Shown: positions 1 to 5,117 of the stretch, piece by piece
Position numbering within the stretch: the first letter of the stretch is position 1
How the letters are laid out: each line of letters opens with the position of its first letter
Assembly (NCBI GenBank): GCA_013619035.1
Contig: JABXKX010000260.1
Span: 1 to 5,299 of the forward strand
Length of the DNA stretch: 5,299 nucleotides
Source of the DNA: Peptostreptococcaceae bacterium
GTDB lineage: Bacteria; Bacillota_A; Clostridia; Peptostreptococcales; Acidaminobacteraceae
Direction: 5' to 3'
Program-made: the position numbers and the translations under genes
The notes under the pieces: generated by a model
Told to the model about the DNA's origin: nothing
Database searches by the model: none
The model's input: only the letters and a program-made list of their open reading frames with translations

Positions 1-126
1 CAAGAACAACGTAAACATAAAAAAAAATATATATCACAACTCACCTTGAAATATATCATAACCGAGTAAGGTTGAGTTAAGGAAAACCTAACAACTAAAT
101 ATTACGATGAATTGTGATAAAGATAA
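1..126. other. unassigned leader upstream of truncated yebC
   Basis: I find no recognisable gene here. A plus-strand frame is open from base 1 to a TAA at 67-69 (22 codons, lysine-rich at the start) and could be the last codons of a gene entering from the left, but I do not recognise it. A bulged inverted repeat pairs 38-47 (AACTCACCTT) with 68-78 (AAGGTTGAGTT) around a 20-nt loop. The N-terminal part of YebC that should precede the next gene is not encoded here in any of the three plus-strand frames. A short in-frame stretch near 103-114 reads Y-D-E-L, which resembles the segment that normally precedes the point where homology resumes, but stop codons follow it, so this may be chance. Confidence 0.4.
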
Positions 127-603
127 GTGTTTTTTTGTCCAAGTGGTATTGTAGTTTTAGTTGAATGCTTAACTGATAATGTAAATAGAACAGGTTCTAA
201 TATCAAATCATATTACACAAAAGGTAATGGTAATCTTGGAACAACAGGTTGTGTATCGTTTATGTTTGATCATAAAGGTGTTTTGGTAATCGACAGAGAT
301 GAAGACCTCACTGTAGATGAAGAAGAACTAGAAATGCTTGTTATTGAAGCCGGTGGAGAAGATTTCGTTGTAGAAGATACTCACTTTGAGATCATCACTG
401 CAATTGAAGATTTCGGTACAGTAAGAGATGCTCTTTCACGAGAAGGACATGAATTCGCTATGTCTGAACTAAGATATTTACCTCAAACAATGACTGAGTT
501 AACAGAACTAGGAGATCTCAAGTCAATGCAAAAGTTAGTTGATCTTCTTGAAGAAGGTGACGATATTCAGAACGTTTATCATAAATGTGATGAAACAGAG
601 TAG
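127..603 (+). CDS. yebC: YebC/PmpR family protein, 5'-truncated (N-terminal domain missing)
   Basis: This is the C-terminal two thirds of a YebC/PmpR protein. The family is known as DNA-binding regulators and, in recent work, as ribosome-associated translation factors. Homology starts abruptly at residues 5-7 (P-S-G, normally G-P-S/G-G) and includes the hallmark LVECLTDNVNRT (about 11-22), G-N-L-G near 35-38, FMFDHKG (about 45-51), and the usual end LLEEGDDIQNVY. Complete members are about 240 residues; this frame has 158, so roughly 90 residues, including the helical N-terminal domain and its conserved start (M-A-G-H-S-K-W type), are absent. The GTG at 127 has no Shine-Dalgarno sequence and is only the first start available after in-frame stops at 115-126, so the true start is doubtful. 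The gene ends in tandem stops TAG TAA. It is either a pseudogene or the product of a chimeric assembly near a contig end. Family assignment is secure; functionality is not. Confidence 0.85.
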   Translation: MFFCPSGIVVLVECLTDNVNRTGSNIKSYYTKGNGNLGTTGCVSFMFDHKGVLVIDRDEDLTVDEEELEMLVIEAGGEDFVVEDTHFEIITAIEDFGTVRDALSREGHEFAMSELRYLPQTMTELTELGDLKSMQKLVDLLEEGDDIQNVYHKCDETE

Positions 604-614
604 TAAACATATTA

Positions 615-631
615 TAGATTACCCTAATCTA
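615..631 (+). repeat. small perfect hairpin preceding the yebC terminator
   Basis: TAGATTA (615-621) and TAATCTA (625-631) form a perfect 7-bp inverted repeat around the loop CCC. It lies 11 nt past the yebC stop and 2 nt before the terminator stem, giving two tandem hairpins. It has no T-tract of its own, so by itself it is not an intrinsic terminator. It could protect the 3' end or be a symmetric protein site; neither is shown. Confidence 0.5.
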
Positions 632-633
632 AG

Positions 634-661
634 TAGACAGTGCGAACTGTCTATTTTTTTT
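634..661 (+). terminator. Rho-independent terminator of yebC
   Basis: TAGACAGT (634-641) and ACTGTCTA (646-653) form a perfect 8-bp stem closed by the GNRA-type tetraloop GCGA, followed directly by eight T residues (654-661). This is a textbook intrinsic terminator. It separates yebC from the downstream sulfur/Fe-S operon. Confidence 0.93.
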
Positions 662-713
662 GAATAAACTTTTAGCAATATAAATTAAAATAATAATGAA
701 ATGTTTCGCCAAT

Positions 714-728
714 TGAGAATAATTATCA
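714..728 (+). promoter_or_regulatory. Fur box (7-1-7) upstream of the tusA operon
   Basis: TGAGAATAATTATCA matches the Bacillus-type Fur operator TGATAATNATTATCA at 13 of 14 defined positions; only the fourth base (G for T) differs. The terminal TCA of the right half favours Fur over PerR (ends TAA) or Zur (contains ACGA). It lies 38 nt before the tusA start codon in the only gap that can hold the operon promoter. I cannot assign confident -35/-10 boxes: TTGAGA (713-718) overlaps the operator, but the best -10-like element, TATATA (739-744), is 20 nt away. The inferred role is repression by iron-loaded Fur and induction when iron is scarce. Confidence 0.7.
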
Positions 729-765
729 TTAAAGTGGGTATATAGATAAGTGAGGAGGAAGGGTT

Positions 766-987
766 ATGGCTGATATAAGTGTAGACGTACGTGGTGAAAA
801 TTGCCCTGTTCCATTGATAGAAACTAGAAAAGCACTAAGAAAAGCAAACATAGGAGATATTATAGAAATTTTAGGTACTCATCCTGCATCAAAGAAAGAG
901 ATACCGATGGCAATTCGCAATTTAGGGTTAGAGCTATTAGAAATAAAAGAAGAGGATGACTATTGGAGAATTAGAATACAACGTTAA
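766..987 (+). CDS. tusA: TusA family sulfur carrier protein
   Basis: This small (73 aa) cytoplasmic sulfur carrier is a TusA/SirA-family protein. The signature is D-x-R-G-x-x-C-P-x-P near the N-terminus, here with the persulfide cysteine C13 in C13-P-V-P16, followed by the usual helix (LIETRKALRK) and the strand that ends in EILGTHPASKKEI, the position of the family's '(D/T)P' segment. Length is normal for the family. The start is supported by AGGAGG at 753-758, 7 nt before ATG. TusA proteins accept sulfane sulfur on the cysteine from a desulfurase, rhodanese or DsrE-type protein and pass it on. As first gene of a four-gene operon under a Fur box, and followed by dsrE2, it is most likely a donor or acceptor for that set rather than a tRNA-thiolation TusA; that choice is inference. 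Confidence 0.93.
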   Translation: MADISVDVRGENCPVPLIETRKALRKANIGDIIEILGTHPASKKEIPMAIRNLGLELLEIKEEDDYWRIRIQR

Positions 988-1000
988 AGGAAGTGTTGAG

Positions 1001-1420
1001 ATGTCAGAAAAAATGACAATTATCGTGCACAGTGGCGACCTGGATAAGGTTTATAGTGCTTTAATCCTTGGGACTGGCGCTATAGCAATGGGACTTGAGG
1101 CTTCTCTATATTTCACATTTTGGGGTTTGCTTAGACTTAAGAAGAATGGTTTGGCTAAAGGTCCACTCTCAAAAATGAACTTTTTGGGACTTGGGAGATT
1201 GATGATAAAACATCGAATGAAGAAAGCTCATGTCGCCTCATTAGAAAGGTTGATTCGAGACTTTAAAGAGCTTGGTGGAAAGATAATAGCATGTGAAATG
1301 ACTATGGAGATTATGGGTGTCTCAAGGGCAGATTTGATGGAAGACATCATTGATGACTATGGCGCTGTTGGAACTTACATTCAGGAAGCAAAGAATTCAT
1401 CCATAACTTTATTTATTTAA
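1001..1420 (+). CDS. dsrE2: DsrE2-like (DsrE/DsrF/DrsH family) sulfurtransferase
   Basis: The product (139 aa) matches the DsrE2 branch of the DsrE/F family almost end to end: an opening S-G-D-L-D-K (11-16), a hydrophobic stretch containing G-A-I-A-M-G and F-T-F-W-G-L (about 26-43), a basic segment around 67-75, ACEMTMEIMGV (97-107), and a C-terminal N-x-x-x-x-L-F-I. C98 is the only cysteine and sits at the family's conserved sulfur-binding position. DsrE2 proteins are best known from rhd-tusA-dsrE2 clusters of sulfur-oxidising prokaryotes, where they work with TusA in persulfide transfer; the hydrophobic N-terminal half could give membrane contact. I chose ATG 1001 because AAAGGAA (986-992) lies at proper distance; an in-frame ATG at 956 would overlap tusA by 32 nt and has no good RBS. 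Placement 13 nt after tusA implies co-translation and a TusA-DsrE2 partnership. Confidence 0.9.
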   Translation: MSEKMTIIVHSGDLDKVYSALILGTGAIAMGLEASLYFTFWGLLRLKKNGLAKGPLSKMNFLGLGRLMIKHRMKKAHVASLERLIRDFKELGGKIIACEMTMEIMGVSRADLMEDIIDDYGAVGTYIQEAKNSSITLFI

Positions 1421-1430
1421 GGAGAATCAA

Positions 1431-2621
1431 ATGTTTAATAAAACAATATATATGGACAATGCTGCTGCGACTAGATTGGATGAAAGAGTGTTAGAAGCGA
1501 TGAAACCATTCTTTTTTGAGACCTATTCTGTAGCGACATCAGAATTTGGATATTCACTTGGTATAGAGGCAAAAGAAGCATTAGAAAAAGCAAGGTCATC
1601 TATTGCTGATTTTCTTGGTGCAAATATTGATGAGTTGATATTTACATCCGGTAGTACAGAATCCAGTAATCTCGCAATTAAAGGAGTTGCTTTAGCACTG
1701 GGCAGTAAAGTTGGTAAGCATATCATCATTTCAGAAGTAGAGGACTTCCCAGTACTTAGAAGCGCAAAAGCACTTGAAAAGCAAGGTTTTGAAGTGTCGT
1801 ACCTTCCTGTAGATGATGTTGGTTTAATAAATACTGAAGACTTGGAGCATTTAATTAGGAAAGATACTATTTTGGTATCAATCCAGCATGGGAATCAAGA
1901 AATTGGAACGATTCAGGATATAAAAAAAATAGGTGAAATATGCAAGTCTAGAGATGTGTTGTTTCATACAGATGCAACACATACGATGACAAGAGTACCG
2001 ATAGATGTTAGTAAGATACCTGTAGATTTGATAACAATTTCTGCACATACAATTCACGGTCCAAGGGGGATAGGAGGTCTATACATTAGAAAAGGTACTC
2101 CTATTACCAAGATTATTGATGGTGGTTTTCAAGAGTTCAATTATCGTGGCGGTCTAGAAAACATTCCAGGTGCTGTGGGGTTTGCGAAAGCAATTGATTT
2201 AGTAACTACAGAGGAAAATGAACGACTCGAGAAAATGAGTCGCTTGTTGATCAAGAGAATTCTTCAGGAAATCCCAGATGTCACGCTTAATGGACATCCG
2301 CATAATAGAACACCTCAAAATGTAAATATCTCATTCCATTATGTAGAGGGAGAATCGTTGACTTTACATTTAGATATAAACGGTTTTGCTGTTAGTACAG
2401 GATCAGCATGCTTTAGTCGTTCTTTGGAGGCGAGTCATGTCATAAGAGGTATCGGTGGTGATCATGAGAGAGCGCATGGTTCAATTAGATTTACCCTAGG
2501 GCGCTATAATTCAATGGATAACATAGAAAAGCTGGTAGAGACAATTGCCAGAATTGTTAAGGAACTTCGTATTATCAGTCCGCTAGGCAAAAGCAACACT
2601 GTTAAAGAAACAAATCAGTAA
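1431..2621 (+). CDS. iscS: IscS/NifS-type cysteine desulfurase homologue lacking the PLP lysine
   Basis: This 396-aa protein has the length and fold signatures of class V aminotransferase-type desulfurases: YMDNAAATR near the N-terminus, FTSGSTESSNLAIKG (71-85), H-x-N-x-E-I-G (153-159), FHTDAT (178-183), ISAH-x-x-HGP-x-GIGGLY (203-218), STGSACFS with persulfide cysteine C327, and HGSIRFTLGRYN (349-360). Key PLP residues are changed. The invariant lysine of S-x-H-K is threonine (T207, codon ACA at 2049-2051). The EH histidine stacking on PLP is D105. The DAAQ glutamine is H184, and the RSGT phosphate-binding threonine is L242. N155, D181, S204, H206 and T76 remain. Archaeoglobus IscS is a known relative with the lysine replaced (by Asp), and the segment NGHPHNRTPQNVN...EGES also resembles that branch. 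AAGGAGA (1419-1425) gives the RBS. The protein is probably an IscU partner and sulfur relay; desulfurase activity is doubtful without a catalytic lysine. Confidence 0.93.
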   Translation: MFNKTIYMDNAAATRLDERVLEAMKPFFFETYSVATSEFGYSLGIEAKEALEKARSSIADFLGANIDELIFTSGSTESSNLAIKGVALALGSKVGKHIIISEVEDFPVLRSAKALEKQGFEVSYLPVDDVGLINTEDLEHLIRKDTILVSIQHGNQEIGTIQDIKKIGEICKSRDVLFHTDATHTMTRVPIDVSKIPVDLITISAHTIHGPRGIGGLYIRKGTPITKIIDGGFQEFNYRGGLENIPGAVGFAKAIDLVTTEENERLEKMSRLLIKRILQEIPDVTLNGHPHNRTPQNVNISFHYVEGESLTLHLDINGFAVSTGSACFSRSLEASHVIRGIGGDHERAHGSIRFTLGRYNSMDNIEKLVETIARIVKELRIISPLGKSNTVKETNQ

Positions 2622-2633
2622 GGAGGAGAAAAA

Positions 2634-3272
2634 ATGAAGTTTCCCTATAATGAAAAAGTTTTAGAACACTTTCTTCACCCTCACAATGTAGGACGTATCG
2701 AGGATGCTGATGGGAAAGCTATGGAAGGAAGCCCGGCATGTGGTGATATGGTGGCAGTATATATCAAAGTGGATTCAACTTCTAAAATTATCACAGATAT
2801 AAGGTTTGAATCTTATGGTTGTGCATCAAATATTGCAACTGCATCCATTATCACCGACTTGGCAATCAATAAATCTTTGACTGATGCAAAAAAAATTACA
2901 TGGCAACAAGCATCTGATGCTTTAGGAGGCTTGCCTTCGATTAAAGTACATTGTTCAGTGCTTGCAGTTGAAGGTCTCCATGCAGCTATTCAAGATTATG
3001 AAGAGCGTAATGGCTTATTGAAGAATTTAGAGAACACTACCGTTGATATAATTAAAAAACGTTTGAAAAGAGTGATGAATCCTGTTAGTGGTTTAGATAT
3101 TGTCAGTACGGAATTAGTGAATGATATTGAAATTAATAATCATAACATATTGGTGAAAATAGATTGTTCAGAAAATGACCAATTTTCAACCGCTATCAAA
3201 GAAGACATTATTGATAAACTTGTGAATTTATTGGACGTTGACTCCGTAACGGTAGATTTCCTAGTAAATTGA
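2634..3272 (+). CDS. iscU: IscU-type Fe-S scaffold fused to a MIP18/DUF59 domain
   Basis: This 212-aa protein has two domains. Residues 1 to about 125 are an IscU/NifU-N scaffold: an N-terminal Y-N-E-K-V-L-E-H-F-x-H-P-x-N, then the three ligand motifs P-A-C36-G-D38, Y-G-C63-A-S and H106-C107-S, so all cluster ligands and the conserved Asp are present. The chaperone-recognition LPPVK segment is altered to LPSIK (100-104). Residues about 135-212 do not resemble the NifU C-terminal CxxC domain; NPVSGLDIVSTELVNDIEI (149-167) followed by strand-helix-strand matches the MIP18/DUF59 (PaaD/SufT-like) family. The cysteine usual in TxxxC-type DUF59 proteins is not at its normal place; C178 lies nearby. 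An AGGAGG (2621-2626) overlapping the iscS stop gives coupled translation. It most likely assembles Fe-S clusters with the preceding IscS homologue. It stops at TGA. Confidence 0.9.
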   Translation: MKFPYNEKVLEHFLHPHNVGRIEDADGKAMEGSPACGDMVAVYIKVDSTSKIITDIRFESYGCASNIATASIITDLAINKSLTDAKKITWQQASDALGGLPSIKVHCSVLAVEGLHAAIQDYEERNGLLKNLENTTVDIIKKRLKRVMNPVSGLDIVSTELVNDIEINNHNILVKIDCSENDQFSTAIKEDIIDKLVNLLDVDSVTVDFLVN

Positions 3273-3301
3273 GTTGTGATGTAACTGGAAGTTTAGCATA
3301 T

Positions 3302-3361
3302 CCTCTTGAAGAAGACGATGATGTTCAAAAAGTGTATTACAACTGGAAAGAAACTGAATAA
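3302..3361 (+). pseudogene. 3' remnant of a second yebC copy
   Basis: Just past the iscU stop, the frame ending in TAA at 3359-3361 reads LEEDDDVQKVYYNWKETE, the signature C-terminus of YebC proteins. The yebC copy at 127-603 ends LEEGDDIQNVYHKCDETE, so 11 of the last 18 residues match, including the final ETE. Codon choice differs between the two, so this is an old or separate paralogue, not a recent tandem copy. No YebC similarity is visible upstream of about 3302; that stretch overlaps the end of iscU in another frame. There is no start codon with an RBS. It is best read as a gene scar that kept the native terminator downstream. Confidence 0.75.
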
Positions 3362-3371
3362 GATTAAAATG

Positions 3372-3399
3372 AACGCTTCTGAATATAGAGGCGTTTTTT
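3372..3399 (+). terminator. Rho-independent terminator after the Fe-S operon
   Basis: AACGCTTCT (3372-3380) pairs with AGAGGCGTT (3387-3395) as a 9-bp stem with one T-G wobble and the 6-nt loop GAATAT. A six-T tract (3394-3399) overlaps the end of the stem. It follows the yebC remnant by 10 nt, so it was probably that gene's terminator and now also ends the tusA-iscU transcript. Confidence 0.9.
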
Positions 3400-3444
3400 A
3401 ATACAATATGACTATTTTCTTAATACATGTCATTTAATTATAAT

Positions 3445-3473
3445 TTGATAGTTAGAATTCGAGATGCTAAAAT
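3445..3473 (+). promoter_or_regulatory. sigma-A-type promoter for the AIM24 gene
   Basis: TTGATA (3445-3450) and TAAAAT (3468-3473) are separated by 17 bp, each one or two bases from consensus, with a TGC extended -10 directly before TAAAAT. The start point would fall near 3480, giving a leader of about 40 nt that carries an AGAGG ribosome binding site. A perfect 10-bp palindrome AATTATAATT (3436-3445) abuts the -35 box; its meaning is unknown. Confidence 0.75.
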
Positions 3474-3520
3474 GATGGAAACGAGTGTTGTTTACTCTAT
3501 TATTCGAAAAGAGGATTAGA

Positions 3521-4201
3521 ATGAAGTATGAAATTATGGGTAGCTTTTCACCAGCAGTACAAGTAACGTTTGACACAGCTGGTGAGTCGATGTACACACA
3601 ATCAGGTGCGATGACATGGATGACTGACAAAATTAAAGCAGACACAAACATGAAAGGTGGTCTTGGTAAGTCTTTAGGTAGATTATTTACTGGCGAATCA
3701 ATGTTTATGGCAACATATACTGCTGAAGCACCTGGTGCTAGAGTCGCTTTTGCTTCAACGGTTCCTGGAGAGATTGTAGGTATTAACTTAGACGAAATGA
3801 ATGGTCTTTTATGTCAAAAGGATGCGTTCTTATGCGCAGAACCTTCAGTAGAATTAAAAGTAGCTTTTACTAAAAAAATTGGTGCTGGATTCTTTGGTGG
3901 TGAAGGATTTATTCTTCAGGAGCTTACAGGATCAGGAATAGCATTTTTAGAAGTAGATGGCAATAAAGTAGAATTTGAACTTGCAGCCGGTGAAATACTT
4001 AAAGTTGATACGGGTAATGTAGTCGCTTTTGAAAAGACTGTTAAATATGAAATTGAAACGATGAAAGGTTTCAAGAATATATTCTTCAGTGGTGAAGGTT
4101 TATTCCTAACAAGATTGGTAGGTCCGGGTAAGGTAATTTTACAAACTCAAAACTTTAATGATTTTGTGGGTAAGATTACAAGTTACATTCCATCTAAATA
4201 A
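3521..4201 (+). CDS. AIM24 family protein (TIGR00266)
   Basis: The product (226 aa) is a bacterial AIM24/TIGR00266 protein, a beta-rich family named after a yeast mitochondrial inner-membrane protein; its biochemical role in bacteria is not established. Family motifs run in order: a tryptophan-containing M-T-W-M near 31-34, GGLGKSLGRLFTGESMF (46-62), a Q-K-D-A-F-L-x-A-E-P segment (about 99-108), GGEGFILQELTGSG (about 123-136), a G-E-x-L-K-V-D-T-G-x-V-V-A-F-E segment, and the repeat-like GEGLFLTRLVGPGKV near the C-terminus. Length is typical. I start at ATG 3521, where AGAGG (3509-3513) is well placed; an in-frame GTG at 3485 would add 12 residues that do not look like family sequence and has no RBS. 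It is a single-gene transcription unit with its own promoter and terminator, so it need not be tied to the Fe-S genes. Soluble; no signal peptide or membrane helix seen. Confidence 0.93.
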   Translation: MKYEIMGSFSPAVQVTFDTAGESMYTQSGAMTWMTDKIKADTNMKGGLGKSLGRLFTGESMFMATYTAEAPGARVAFASTVPGEIVGINLDEMNGLLCQKDAFLCAEPSVELKVAFTKKIGAGFFGGEGFILQELTGSGIAFLEVDGNKVEFELAAGEILKVDTGNVVAFEKTVKYEIETMKGFKNIFFSGEGLFLTRLVGPGKVILQTQNFNDFVGKITSYIPSK

Positions 4202-4276
4202 TTAATTTAACTTGGGATAGAATGCAAGCAGCTAAGAAAGAACACAATTTTTAATAGGTTTACCTTAAAGACAGTT

Positions 4277-4305
4277 ACCAAGTATCTTATGATACTTGGT
4301 TTTTT
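4277..4305 (+). terminator. Rho-independent terminator of the AIM24 gene
   Basis: ACCAAGTATC (4277-4286) and GATACTTGGT (4291-4300) form a perfect 10-bp stem with loop TTAT, followed by a T tract to 4305. The 75 bp between the AIM24 stop and the stem hold nothing I recognise. Confidence 0.93.
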
Positions 4306-4356
4306 AATAAAACTTGTTATGTTATAGGACTTGTTTTAATGATTCACCGATGGTTT

Positions 4357-4367
4357 TGTATGATACA
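4357..4367. promoter_or_regulatory. palindrome TGTATGATACA, possible operator upstream of pcm
   Basis: TGTAT and ATACA are exact inverted arms around a single G, in the pcm upstream region. A weak -35-like TTGTAT (4356-4361) overlaps it, with TATTCT (4378-4383) 16 bp downstream, so the site would cover a possible promoter. TGTA/TACA half-sites are common in repressor operators, but an 11-bp palindrome can arise by chance in AT-rich DNA. Confidence 0.3.
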
Positions 4368-4394
4368 TACGGGTTAATATTCTATAAAAAGGGT

Positions 4395-4407
4395 ATATTA
4401 GTAATAT
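4395..4407. repeat. palindrome ATATTAGTAATAT upstream of pcm
   Basis: Six-base arms ATATTA and TAATAT are exact inverted repeats around a central G. It lies 16 nt before the ribosome binding site of pcm, so it could sit near the transcription start or in the leader. It does not match Fur, PerR or Zur consensus. Function unknown. Confidence 0.3.
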
Positions 4408-4434
4408 CATTTTAGTTTAAGTGGAGGTGATACA

Positions 4435-5019
4435 ATGATCAAAACTGAATTGTTAGAGTTCTTTAAAACATTGGACCGAAGATTGTTTTTAGAGAAGAAT
4501 CAAGCGTATGCGAGCATGGATATTCCTTTGGAAATTGGTTATGGTCAAACGATTTCTCAACCGAGTTTGGTGCTTGAAATGACAGATGTATTGGATTTGA
4601 CTTCTGATTCAAGAGTACTGGAAATTGGGACAGGCTCAGGGTATCAAACCGCTTTTTTGGCTAAGTTTTCTGATCATGTTTTTACCATTGAAAGGATTCA
4701 ATTACTCTATGAGAAAGCAATAATACGATTAAATGCTCTTGGATATGATAATATTTCATATAAGTTAGGTGATGGTAGCAATGGTTGGGAAGAACATGCA
4801 CCATTTGATCGAATTATAGTCACATCTTCAGCGTTTAAAATTCCTACGAATCTTCTAGAACAACTAGCGATTAACGGAAAAATGCTTATACCAATCGGTT
4901 CAGAAGATGTACAGAAACTACTTTTAGTGATAAAAGATGATCAGGGTATGATCAATCAAAAATCACTCGGGTATGTGAGGTTTGTTCGATTATTAGATGA
5001 TGCTGGACGCTTACTATAA
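4435..5019 (+). CDS. pcm: protein-L-isoaspartate O-methyltransferase
   Basis: This 194-aa cytosolic enzyme uses S-adenosylmethionine to methylate abnormal L-isoaspartyl residues, starting their repair in aged proteins. The sequence shows the family order: an N-terminal helix with R-R-L-F-L, then A-Y-A-S-M-D-I-P-L near 24-32, the diagnostic GYGQTISQPSLV (35-46) holding the T-I-S substrate loop, the SAM-binding glycine-rich VLEIGTGSGYQTAFLA (61-76), acidic T-I-E-R (84-87) after strand 2, G-D-G-S-x-G-W (112-118), PFDRIIVTSSA (123-133), I-P-x-x-L-L-E-Q-L and the closing VRFVRL (181-186). It is slightly shorter than the usual 205-215 residues, mainly at the N-terminus, but no motif is missing. The start is fixed by GGAGGTGA (4423-4430). 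It stands alone between two terminators. Confidence 0.95.
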   Translation: MIKTELLEFFKTLDRRLFLEKNQAYASMDIPLEIGYGQTISQPSLVLEMTDVLDLTSDSRVLEIGTGSGYQTAFLAKFSDHVFTIERIQLLYEKAIIRLNALGYDNISYKLGDGSNGWEEHAPFDRIIVTSSAFKIPTNLLEQLAINGKMLIPIGSEDVQKLLLVIKDDQGMINQKSLGYVRFVRLLDDAGRLL

Positions 5020-5066
5020 GTTGGATATTAAGAAGAATATAGGCATATGATTATTTATTAAAGTAG

Positions 5067-5117
5067 CGCTTTATTTAGTATTGTTTATCAAAACAATACT
5101 GTAAATAAGGCGTTTTT
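5067..5117 (+). terminator. long Rho-independent terminator after pcm
   Basis: An inner perfect 10-bp stem, AGTATTGTTT (5077-5086) with AAACAATACT (5091-5100) around loop ATCA, is extended by CGCTTTATTT (5067-5076) with AAATAAGGCG (5103-5112), with one T-G wobble and a 2-nt bulge (5101-5102). Five T residues follow (5113-5117). The 20-bp arm is unusually long but otherwise typical. Confidence 0.92.

Noticed and set aside
1..69. Open frame at the left edge as the 3' end of a gene
   Set aside because: Only 22 codons of low-complexity AT-rich sequence with no recognisable family; not enough to call a gene.
956..1000. Upstream in-frame ATG as start of dsrE2
   Set aside because: It overlaps tusA, lacks an RBS, and family homology begins after the ATG at 1001, which has AAAGGAA in front.
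1523..1729. Minus-strand open frame of 68 codons
   Set aside because: It lies wholly inside the well-supported iscS homologue, has no RBS and no family-like sequence.
3270..3283. TGA read as tryptophan (mycoplasma code)
   Set aside because: Tryptophans seen in the proteins are TGG, and the iscU TGA is at the natural end of the DUF59 domain; readthrough would add only four residues (the TGA itself plus three) before TAA, so it gives no support for recoding.
3485..3520. Upstream GTG as start of the AIM24 gene
   Set aside because: No RBS and no family similarity in the added 12 residues; ATG 3521 has AGAGG at good spacing.
3430..3651. Minus-strand open frame of 73 codons
   Set aside because: It overlaps the AIM24 promoter and start on the opposite strand and resembles no family.
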